A DNA stretch of 64,000 nt from Prosthecobacter sp. (lineage in GTDB: Bacteria > Verrucomicrobiota > Verrucomicrobiia > Verrucomicrobiales > Verrucomicrobiaceae). This document shows positions 1 to 6,551 of the stretch, piece by piece. A program made the translations under genes and the position numbers. The notes under the pieces are model-generated. The model was given only the letters and a program-made list of their open reading frames with translations. It had not been told where the DNA came from and did no database searches. Within the stretch, counting starts at the first letter, position 1, and every line of letters begins with the position of its first letter. Location of the stretch: positions 62,001 to 126,000 of the forward strand of contig NZ_JAXMIH010000008.1 in NCBI RefSeq assembly GCF_034366625.1, given 5' to 3'.

Positions 1-1
1 C

Positions 2-2566
2 ACCAAGAATCTCGAAGAACTCGCCGCCACCGCCGACCAGCAGTTCAAATCCTTGCAGAGCGGGCACAAGAAGCTCAGCGAGCAGCTTGCGCAGGCCAAA
101 ATCGATCTGGACCAGGCCACGGCGGCGGCCATCGAGAGAAAGAAGGAAGCGGCGACATCCGCGGCGGCGGCGGAGAAAAGCTCGCAGCAGCAGCTCACGC
201 TGGCGGAAAAGATCAGCGGCATGGAGGCGGTCATCTCCACGCTCACGACGACGCATGCCAGCACGCAGCAGAAGATTTCCGCCGCCGAGTCGGATCATCA
301 GAATTTGCAGGACCGCCTCGCCGAGCGGCAGAAGGAAATCGCCGCCGCCGAAACGCGTGTTGCCGAACTGACGCAGCAGACCGCCGGTCTTGACGACCGC
401 GTGAAGGAACTGGCCGCCGCGAACCAGCAGCACGCCGTGCTCAGCGGCACCATCACCACTGCCACGCAGGAACGCGACAAGCTGCTGGCCGAGACGCAGC
501 GTCTCACCAAGGAACGCGGCGAACTGGATGCCGTGCTGCCGGATCTGCGCGCCAGCGTGACGCAAACCCGCGCCGAGGCGGACAATCTGAAGGCCGAGCT
601 CGCCGGATTGATCAAGGATCGTGATGCCGCCGCCGCCGCGCTGAAGGAATCTCTCGCGCAGCGCAAAGAATCCGATGCCGCTGTCGAGGCGCTGCGCATC
701 GAGTCGGTCAATCTCGACAAGATTCTCGGCGACAAGCGCACCAACCTCGAAGCGGAGACCAAAGCGAAGCTGGCGGAGGCCAACGCCGCCGAAACACGGC
801 TCAAGGGTGTGCTGGAGCGCATTGCCGCCGCTGAAAAGCGCCTGGCTGAACTGGCGGATGTCGATGCGCGCCTCACCACGGCCACCAAAGCGCTCAAGGA
901 CACCGAAACGCAGCGTCAGGCCGAGGACAAGACGCTCGCAGAGCTGGCCCGCAACCAGGAGAAGCTGAAGAAGGAGATCGCCACGCTCGAAGTCAGCCTC
1001 AAAGCGGAGAACACGCAGCTTGCGGATCTCACGAAGGCGGTCAAAACCGCCGAGGCGAAGGCTGCGGATGCCGAGAAGCGTGCCGAGAAGGCCCTGGCCG
1101 CCCAACAAACCGCCGATCAGAAACGCACCGAAGCTGATGCCGCCGCCGAAAAAGCCCGTGCGGAAGAGAAGATCCTCCGCAAACAGATTCCCGCGTTGAA
1201 CACCGAACTGGCGGGCATCCAGGCGATGCTGACCGGATTGACGAAGGAACGCGAGGAAGCCTCGCAGTTCGTCACGCGCCTCAATGTCACCACCGACACC
1301 CAGAACAAGAAGCTCAGCGAGTTGCAGCAGCAGATCACGCAGCTCGAGCAGGCGCACAAACTGCGCGAAGAACGCGTGATGAAGGCGCAGGCGGACGTGG
1401 ACAAGGAATCCGCGCGTCTCAAAGCAGCGCAGGAACAGTCGCGCGCGGCGGAGGCCCAGCTCGCCGAACTCGAAAAAGAGGTCAAGGAAACGAAGGCGAA
1501 GGCCGACGCCGCCAAAAAAGAGACCAACACGATCGAGGGCGAGCTGCGCCAGCGACTCGACCGCGTGCAGAACCTGAAAGCCGACGAGGAGCGCCTCATC
1601 AAAACCCTCGACAGCCAGAAGCAAGACCTGCAGGGCGCTGACGCGGCTCTCAAGGAGTTGCAGTCAAAGATCAGCGCGCGGCAATTCGAGCTGGGTGAGT
1701 TCATCAACGTCGGCGGCAAAATTCTCGGTCTCGGCCAGGCGCTGGCGGGCTTGGAATCACGCCAGACGGAGATCAACAAATCCCTGCGCAAGGCTTCGGA
1801 GGAGGATCTGGCGATCCAAGTGAAGCTGAACGCGGCGCAGGAGACCCTCAACCGCGAGGCGGCCCGTGCCGAGCAGGCACGCAAGGATCGCGAGGCCGCC
1901 GACGCCGAGTTCAAGAAATTCAGCACCGACATCCAGAAGCAGGCCACCGCGCTGCAAAACTACGAGCTGGAGCAGAAGAAGCGCATCACCGAGCTGGAAA
2001 AGCGCATCGCCGACCTCGGCACCACGCAGCAGCGTGCCGTGGGCCAGATTGATGAGACCAAGGCCGAGCTGGCGCGTCTTGAAGGCCGGAAACACGAGTT
2101 CGCGCAGGCGGAGGCGCAGCTCAAGCAATGGCAGGACATCGAAAAACGTCTGCGCGGCCAGCTTGAGGAGCTGGAAGAAAAACATGAAATCATGCGCCGT
2201 GGCCTGCCGACGGAGGAAAGCACGGTGGTCATGTTTGCCAACGACATCATCAAGCGCATCGACCTCATCGACGCCCTGATCGCCCGCTATGCCGGGGCGA
2301 ACGGCAGTGATGTGCCGCAGCAACTCATCACGCTGCGCGCCTCATTCGAGGACATCCTGCACCAGCACGGCGTGACGGAATTCAGCGTGCCTTCTGGCAC
2401 GGAGGTTGATCTCGAGTTGCGCAAACGCATCGCCGTCGTGGATTCGCTTCCAGGCAAGGCCAAGCCGCGCGTGACGGAAAGCTGCCGTTCTGGTTTTATC
2501 TTCTCGCGTGGAGAGGGGCACGAGATTATCCTGCGCAAAGTGGAGGTTCGGACCTCCAGTCAGTAG
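2..2566 (+). CDS. Giant coiled-coil protein with C-terminal GrpE-like domain (5' end outside window)
   Basis: The reading frame is open from the first base, so the true start lies upstream; 854 residues are visible. Residues 1 to about 740 are almost unbroken Ala/Glu/Lys/Gln/Leu-rich coiled coil without membrane segments. The last ~110 residues (nt ~2236-2563) stop being coil and follow the C-terminal half of GrpE: a helical pair (DIIKRIDLID, LRASFEDIL), HGVTEF in the place of GrpE FGVEVI, EVDLELRKRIAVV in place of PLDPNVHQAIAMV, then a beta-wing ending IILRKVEVRT as in GrpE TIRAAMVTVA. GrpE is the DnaK nucleotide-exchange factor and itself has a long paired helix before a beta domain, but is only ~200 residues. 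An Hsp70 gene starts 37 nt downstream, which supports the assignment. I infer a nucleotide-exchange or scaffold role; the alignment is by eye. Confidence 0.72.
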   Translation, partial: TKNLEELAATADQQFKSLQSGHKKLSEQLAQAKIDLDQATAAAIERKKEAATSAAAAEKSSQQQLTLAEKISGMEAVISTLTTTHASTQQKISAAESDHQNLQDRLAERQKEIAAAETRVAELTQQTAGLDDRVKELAAANQQHAVLSGTITTATQERDKLLAETQRLTKERGELDAVLPDLRASVTQTRAEADNLKAELAGLIKDRDAAAAALKESLAQRKESDAAVEALRIESVNLDKILGDKRTNLEAETKAKLAEANAAETRLKGVLERIAAAEKRLAELADVDARLTTATKALKDTETQRQAEDKTLAELARNQEKLKKEIATLEVSLKAENTQLADLTKAVKTAEAKAADAEKRAEKALAAQQTADQKRTEADAAAEKARAEEKILRKQIPALNTELAGIQAMLTGLTKEREEASQFVTRLNVTTDTQNKKLSELQQQITQLEQAHKLREERVMKAQADVDKESARLKAAQEQSRAAEAQLAELEKEVKETKAKADAAKKETNTIEGELRQRLDRVQNLKADEERLIKTLDSQKQDLQGADAALKELQSKISARQFELGEFINVGGKILGLGQALAGLESRQTEINKSLRKASEEDLAIQVKLNAAQETLNREAARAEQARKDREAADAEFKKFSTDIQKQATALQNYELEQKKRITELEKRIADLGTTQQRAVGQIDETKAELARLEGRKHEFAQAEAQLKQWQDIEKRLRGQLEELEEKHEIMRRGLPTEESTVVMFANDIIKRIDLIDALIARYAGANGSDVPQQLITLRASFEDILHQHGVTEFSVPSGTEVDLELRKRIAVVDSLPGKAKPRVTESCRSGFIFSRGEGHEIILRKVEVRTSSQ

Positions 2567-2603
2567 CACCGCCTCCGGAGCATTTTTTTACCCACACATT
2601 GTT

Positions 2604-4094
2604 ATGGCTGAATACGTTGGAATCGACCTTGGCACCACCCTCTCCGGGCTGGCCTATCTGAAACCTGATGGCAATCCTGAGATCGTGCCAAATGCCGATG
2701 GTGAGCGTCTGACGCCTTCCGTGGTGTTCTTCGAATCGCACGAGGATGTGAAACTCGTCGGCAGCGCCGCCCGCGACGGCGGTGAACCCGACCGCACCAT
2801 CTTCCAGATCAAACGCTACATGGACGACCCGGAGCATCTGGTGGAGATCGACGGCAAGAAATGGACGCCGTCGGAGATTTCCGCGCTGATCCTGTCGAAA
2901 CTGAAGCGCGAATGCTCGAAAATCTGCGGAGACATCACCGAGGTGGTCATCACCGTGCCGGCGAACTTCAATGAACTCGCGCGCAAGAGCACCATCGCCG
3001 CCGCGGAGATGGCGGGCATGAAAGTGAAGCGTCTGGTGAACGAACCGACGGCGGCGGCGGTTTACTACGCGCATTCGCAAGGCGTGAAGGGCCGCATTCT
3101 GGTCTATGACCTTGGCGGCGGCACGCTGGACACAACGATCCTCGAAGTGGAGGGCGACAACATCAGAATTCTCACCTCCGAGGGTGCGCGCCATCTCGGC
3201 GGGAGCAACTTCGATGACATCCTGCTCGAAGCCTACGCCGAGCAATACAAGAAGCAGACCGGCGCGACGCTTTACAGCGACGAACGCCATCGCCGCCGCG
3301 TGCTGCATGCCACCGAGGACGCGAAAAAGATGCTCTCGAAACTCCAGCGCGTGAACGACACCGTGGCGAACGACCAGAACAGCGGCATCGCGCGCATCGA
3401 CCTGACCCGCGATGGTTTCGAGAAGCTGATCCGTCACATGCTCACCCGCACGGTCTTTCTCGTCGAGCAGGCGCTGGATTCCGCGAAGCTGAGGCCTTCC
3501 GACATCGACCATGTCGTGCTGGTGGGCGGCTCGACGCGCATTCCGAAGGTGAAAACCATGCTGGAAAAGATGTTTGGCAAGACGCCGAAGTCCTGCGGCA
3601 ACGTGGACGAGTGTGTTGCCCTCGGCGCGGCCTTGTTCGCGAAAAAGTCGGCGCGCATTCAGGAAGTCTGCAACGCGAGCTACGGCACACTGGCGATGAT
3701 CTACAACGCGAAGACGAACGAGGAGAAGCTGATGAACTCCATCGTGATCCCCAAGAACACGCCGATCCCGTGCTCGCGCACGCAGGTGTATCAAACATCC
3801 GAGGACAACGAGCGTGTCATCGAGGTGGACATCACGCAGGGCGAGGACGAGGACGCGAAGTTCGTCGATGTCATCGGTCGCATCACCCTGGATGTGCCGG
3901 CGAACCGCCCCAAGGGCTGCGAGGTGGCCGTGACGTTCAGTTACGACGAGAATCAGCGCGTGCGCGCGCTGGTGGTCGATAAACAATCCGGCCGTAGCAA
4001 GGAAGTCGCCGTGACCTACAAGGGCGCGGGCGTACTTTCAGACGAAGAATTGAAGCGTCGCAGCCACCATCTTCGCGCCATGCGCATCGAATAA
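2604..4094 (+). CDS. Lidless Hsp70 (DnaK-like) family ATPase
   Basis: Predicted cytoplasmic Hsp70-type chaperone ATPase, 496 aa against ~600-640 for DnaK. The ATG at 2604 is chosen because it puts the canonical MAEYVGIDLGTTLSG phosphate-1 motif at the N-terminus. Further nucleotide-binding signatures are NEPTAAAVYY, VYDLGGGTLDTTILEV (phosphate 2), VVLVGGSTRIPKV (adenosine motif) and ALGAALFA. A substrate-binding beta domain follows at about residues 385-470 (IPKNTPIP, EDNERVIEV, ITLDVP), then the chain ends soon after LSDEELKRR, where DnaK would begin its helical lid. The hydrophobic interdomain linker of DnaK is not recognisable here (IQEVCNASYGTLA instead). It sits between the GrpE-like coiled-coil gene and a small possible J-like gene, so it is probably the core of a dedicated chaperone module. 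No good Shine-Dalgarno site is visible. Confidence 0.88.
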   Translation: MAEYVGIDLGTTLSGLAYLKPDGNPEIVPNADGERLTPSVVFFESHEDVKLVGSAARDGGEPDRTIFQIKRYMDDPEHLVEIDGKKWTPSEISALILSKLKRECSKICGDITEVVITVPANFNELARKSTIAAAEMAGMKVKRLVNEPTAAAVYYAHSQGVKGRILVYDLGGGTLDTTILEVEGDNIRILTSEGARHLGGSNFDDILLEAYAEQYKKQTGATLYSDERHRRRVLHATEDAKKMLSKLQRVNDTVANDQNSGIARIDLTRDGFEKLIRHMLTRTVFLVEQALDSAKLRPSDIDHVVLVGGSTRIPKVKTMLEKMFGKTPKSCGNVDECVALGAALFAKKSARIQEVCNASYGTLAMIYNAKTNEEKLMNSIVIPKNTPIPCSRTQVYQTSEDNERVIEVDITQGEDEDAKFVDVIGRITLDVPANRPKGCEVAVTFSYDENQRVRALVVDKQSGRSKEVAVTYKGAGVLSDEELKRRSHHLRAMRIE

Positions 4095-4125
4095 ACCGCC
4101 ACAGCATCTGAAGGAACCAAACGCC

Positions 4126-4452
4126 ATGTTCAAGATCCTCAAAAACCTCTCCAAGTCCCTCGGTGGCGGCAAGTCTGCCGAACCGAAATCCACCGCCAAA
4201 CCGGGCAGCCTGCTCGACAAGGTCAACAAGGGAGCGCCCGTCTCCGCCAAGGTGGAGCCACCGAAGAGCGCCGAAGAACTCTGCGGCATCACGCCCAAGA
4301 TGGCCAAGGATGAAATCAAGGCGCAGTTGAAGCTGCTGTTCCGCCGCTACAACCGCAGCGCCTCCAGCCTGGATGCCAAAATGCGCGGCGAGGCCGACCA
4401 GATGCTCGATGCCATCGTGCAGGTGCGTGAAAAGAACTTTGGGGAGATTTGA
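4126..4452 (+). CDS. Small protein with possible degenerate J-domain
   Basis: A 108-aa cytoplasmic protein starting 31 nt after the Hsp70 gene, with a purine-rich site (AAGGAACC) before the ATG. Residues 1-50 are basic, Ser/Gly/Pro-rich and probably disordered. Residues 50-106 resemble a J-domain in spacing: an opening SAEELCGITPKM like DnaJ 'LLGVSPDAS', a helix DEIKAQLKLLFRRY like 'EEIKKAYRKLALKY', then a loop and a final helix GEADQMLDAIVQVRE like 'FKEINEAYEVL'. The catalytic HPD of true J-proteins is replaced by NRS after RRY. Known HPD-less J-like proteins such as mitochondrial Pam16 bind but do not stimulate Hsp70 partners. The context (GrpE-like, Hsp70) supports a partner role, but the similarity is by eye and no family was identified with certainty. 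Confidence 0.55.
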   Translation: MFKILKNLSKSLGGGKSAEPKSTAKPGSLLDKVNKGAPVSAKVEPPKSAEELCGITPKMAKDEIKAQLKLLFRRYNRSASSLDAKMRGEADQMLDAIVQVREKNFGEI

Positions 4453-4485
4453 TCCTTTCTGCGCCACGAGGAGCGGGCTGCTGGC

Positions 4486-5190
4486 ATGAAACTGGACCGG
4501 CTCATCGCCAGCCACAACGCCATGGGGCGGCAGGCGGCGCATCTTGCCATCGCGGCAAGGCGTGTGCGGGTGGACAGCGCGGTCGTGACCGACAGCCACC
4601 ATCCGGTGGATCGCTTCACCCTTGTCGAACTGGATGAAGCGGTCATCCAGCAGCCGGAACGTGCGCTTTACCTCATGCTGAACAAGCCGGCGGGCATTCT
4701 CAGCGCCACCAAGGATGCTCAACATCCCACTTTGATCGATTTAATCGACGATCCCGACAAACACACGCTGCACATCGCCGGACGCCTGGACCGCGGTACC
4801 TCGGGGCTGGTGCTGCTGACGAATGACGGCCGCTGGTCGAAACGCCTGATGGCGGCAGAGGAAAAAGTGCCGAAGGTCTATCTCGTGGAGACGCTTGATC
4901 CCATTGCTCCCGCTGCGGTGGAGGCTTTTGCACGCGGCTTTTATTTCCACACCGAGGACATCACCACGCTGCCCGCCGAACTGGTCATCTTAGGCGAACG
5001 TAGCGCCCGTCTCACGTTGCATGAGGGCCGCTATCATCAGGTGAAGCGCATGTTTCATCGCGTGAACAACCGCGTGGTGCGTCTGCACCGCGAGAGCATC
5101 GGTTTGATTGCCTTGCCGGACGATCTCGTGCCGGGACAATGGCGGCAGCTCAGCGCCCAGGAAATCAAGGCTGCCACTGAAAGCGCTTGA
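4486..5190 (+). CDS. rsuA: RsuA/RluB-family pseudouridine synthase
   Basis: Isomerises a specific uridine in rRNA (16S U516 for RsuA of E. coli). The 234-aa length fits RsuA. An N-terminal S4 RNA-binding segment (MKLDRLIASHNAMGRQAAH, about residues 1-55) precedes the synthase domain. Family motifs are LMLNKPAGILSA, the catalytic-aspartate loop AGRLDRGTSGLVLLTND, and the distal GRYHQVKRMFHRV. The ATG follows a GAGGAG-like site (CACGAGGAGCGGG). It lies 33 nt after the small J-like gene and probably shares its transcript. The exact target (U516 of 16S, or a 23S site as for RluB/E/F) cannot be decided from sequence alone; the S4 + RxHQ(V/I)KRM(F/L) form favours RsuA. Confidence 0.88.
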   Translation: MKLDRLIASHNAMGRQAAHLAIAARRVRVDSAVVTDSHHPVDRFTLVELDEAVIQQPERALYLMLNKPAGILSATKDAQHPTLIDLIDDPDKHTLHIAGRLDRGTSGLVLLTNDGRWSKRLMAAEEKVPKVYLVETLDPIAPAAVEAFARGFYFHTEDITTLPAELVILGERSARLTLHEGRYHQVKRMFHRVNNRVVRLHRESIGLIALPDDLVPGQWRQLSAQEIKAATESA

Positions 5191-5244
5191 GCCCGTCCCG
5201 CATCTGGTGATTCCCCGTTTTTTCAGCAATTCCGGCTTTCGCAG

Positions 5245-6174
5245 ATGAATTTCAGCCGCTATTCTCCGCGCCTTGTGACCCCCCCGCGCATGTATCTCAG
5301 CATTTGGTTAGGCATCATGTTGGCGGCCGACTCCGGCTGCACAACGCAAAAGGCCGCAAAGCCGGACAAACTCGCCACTGAGGAGGCGCGCAAGGCGCTG
5401 CCGTTCGATGACACGGAGAATCCGCTCGTGAAGCGGCTGAACAATCCCTCCTCCATGCCCGTCGTGCCACCTGCTGGTGCGCGCACCTCGTATTCCTCCG
5501 TCAAAATCACGCAACAGACCCTGGCGATGACCTTTGACGACGGCCCGCACCCGAGCCTCACGCCGAAGCTGCTCGACCTCCTCAAGGAGCGGAACATCAA
5601 ATGCACCTTTTTCCTCATCGGCAATCTGGTGAAGACCTATCCCGACATCGTGCGCCGCATCATCGCGGAAGGGCATGAGATCGGGAACCATACCTGGTCG
5701 CATTGCAGCCTTACCAGCCGTTCGGATGCGCAGATTCGTACCGAGCTCAAAAAATCCGAGGACGCCGTCTATGAAGTGGCCGGCGTGCGTCCGCACCTCG
5801 TGCGCCCGCCGTATGGCGCGATCAATTCACGCATCAAAGACCTCATGTTCACCGAGTTCGGCTACTCCACCATCATGTGGTCGGTCGATCCGCAGGACTG
5901 GCGTCGTCCGGGCGTCGCCGCCGTGACCAGCCGTCTCGTCAATGGCGCGCATCCGGGGGCCATCATGCTCTCGCATGACATCCATCCGCCCACCATCACC
6001 GCCATGCCCGCGATGTTCGACCAGCTCCTCGCGAAGGGTTATCAATTCGTCACCGTCAGCCAGCTTCTCAATATGGAGAAAGCCTCGATGCCCGTCGGTG
6101 TGATCATTCGTCCTGCCGCTCCGGTTGACGATAAAGATCCGCAGCCGCTGCCACAGATCAAGCCGAAGGCTTGA
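5245..6174 (+). CDS. Polysaccharide deacetylase (NodB/CE4), probable lipoprotein
   Basis: A 309-aa exported carbohydrate esterase removing N- or O-acetyl groups from a polysaccharide or peptidoglycan. The N-terminus has arginines, then a hydrophobic stretch from about residue 16 and a possible lipobox ending at Cys32 (AADSGC), unusual in having Asp at -3. The NodB domain spans about residues 88-270 with all five CE4 motifs: TFDDGPH (metal/catalytic Asp pair), NHTWSHCSLT (metal His pair), VRPPYGAINSR, MWSVDPQDW and IMLSHDIHP. A Pro-rich tail follows. The gene is 54 nt downstream of rsuA and followed by a hairpin at 6201-6230. Substrate unknown. Confidence 0.88.
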   Translation: MNFSRYSPRLVTPPRMYLSIWLGIMLAADSGCTTQKAAKPDKLATEEARKALPFDDTENPLVKRLNNPSSMPVVPPAGARTSYSSVKITQQTLAMTFDDGPHPSLTPKLLDLLKERNIKCTFFLIGNLVKTYPDIVRRIIAEGHEIGNHTWSHCSLTSRSDAQIRTELKKSEDAVYEVAGVRPHLVRPPYGAINSRIKDLMFTEFGYSTIMWSVDPQDWRRPGVAAVTSRLVNGAHPGAIMLSHDIHPPTITAMPAMFDQLLAKGYQFVTVSQLLNMEKASMPVGVIIRPAAPVDDKDPQPLPQIKPKA

Positions 6175-6200
6175 TCCCAGCGCTGTGCCTGAAAATAGAG

Positions 6201-6230
6201 AAAGCGCCCCGGGCGGAGCCGGGACGCTTT
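6201..6230. terminator. Hairpin terminator between convergent units
   Basis: A 12-bp stem with one mismatch (6201-6212 with 6219-6230; AAAGCG..CCGG) around a 6-nt loop. Read leftward it is followed by TCTCTATTTTC, a T-rich tail, so it fits best as the end of the leftward RNA at 6231-6475; read rightward it lies 27 nt after the deacetylase stop and could also end that transcript. Confidence 0.65.
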
Positions 6231-6475
6231 CAAACCCGCCTGTGCCGTCCGAATACAAAGGGCTCACGTATCCCATGAGACCAGGTGGGAACCCGCGTGA
6301 TGAAGCTCTGTCTTCCAGTGAAGGCATGACATGTCACTTCAGCGCGTAGCCCCCGCAGTTGATGAATCGGGCCGGGCCGCAAAGCTCGATGACGAACACC
6401 GCAGGAAGTTAAGAGGCCGCACGAGGCGGCGGAAATTTCAAAGAGCAGGCCAAAAAACACACTTCCGGCCGGAAT
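6201..6475 (-). ncRNA. Candidate structured RNA, possibly 6S RNA
   Basis: The 376-nt gap between the deacetylase and the kinase gene has no credible protein but strong structure. Outer segments pair (6236-6245 with 6419-6429, one bulge) to make a closing stem about 185 nt apart, the size of a 6S RNA. On the leftward strand the 3' half holds a GGTTCCCACC stretch and a small hairpin (CTCA with TGAG, about 6261-6282), and the apex has a hairpin around TGACATGTCA (6325-6334). 6S RNA is a rod with a central bubble that mimics an open promoter and binds RNA polymerase. A sigma70-like promoter (6482-6510) and the 6201-6230 hairpin frame it. The identity as 6S rests on architecture and memory of related sequences; RNase P and tmRNA signatures were looked for and not seen. 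Confidence 0.5.
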
Positions 6476-6481
6476 GAGGGG

Positions 6482-6510
6482 ATGCTAGGCCCTGTCCCGC
6501 GTTTGATCAA
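6482..6510 (-). promoter_or_regulatory. Sigma70-like promoter for the leftward RNA
   Basis: Reading leftward, TTGATC (6510-6505) and TAGCAT (6487-6482) are 17 nt apart, matching the housekeeping spacing with four of six consensus bases in each box. A start near 6475 would produce the structured RNA. It lies just after the kinase gene stop, so the RNA would have its own promoter. Confidence 0.45.
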
Positions 6511-6551
6511 CAGCGCAGACGTTTACCGCAGGGAGTTGCTGTCTGCCGATG

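Noticed and set aside
100-2200. Repetitive GC-rich DNA that might be a CRISPR or tandem array
   Set aside because: No regular repeat-spacer period; it encodes a coiled coil.
2526-3986. 486-aa open frame antisense to the Hsp70 gene
   Set aside because: Arg/His/Ala/Val-rich product without motifs, fully covered by a clear Hsp70 gene; high-G+C antisense shadow.
6231-6480. RNase P RNA, tmRNA or SRP RNA in the gap
   Set aside because: None of the expected conserved segments (for example GAAGGAAA/ACAGAA of RNase P, tmRNA tRNA-like ends, SRP GGAAG tetraloop region) was seen.
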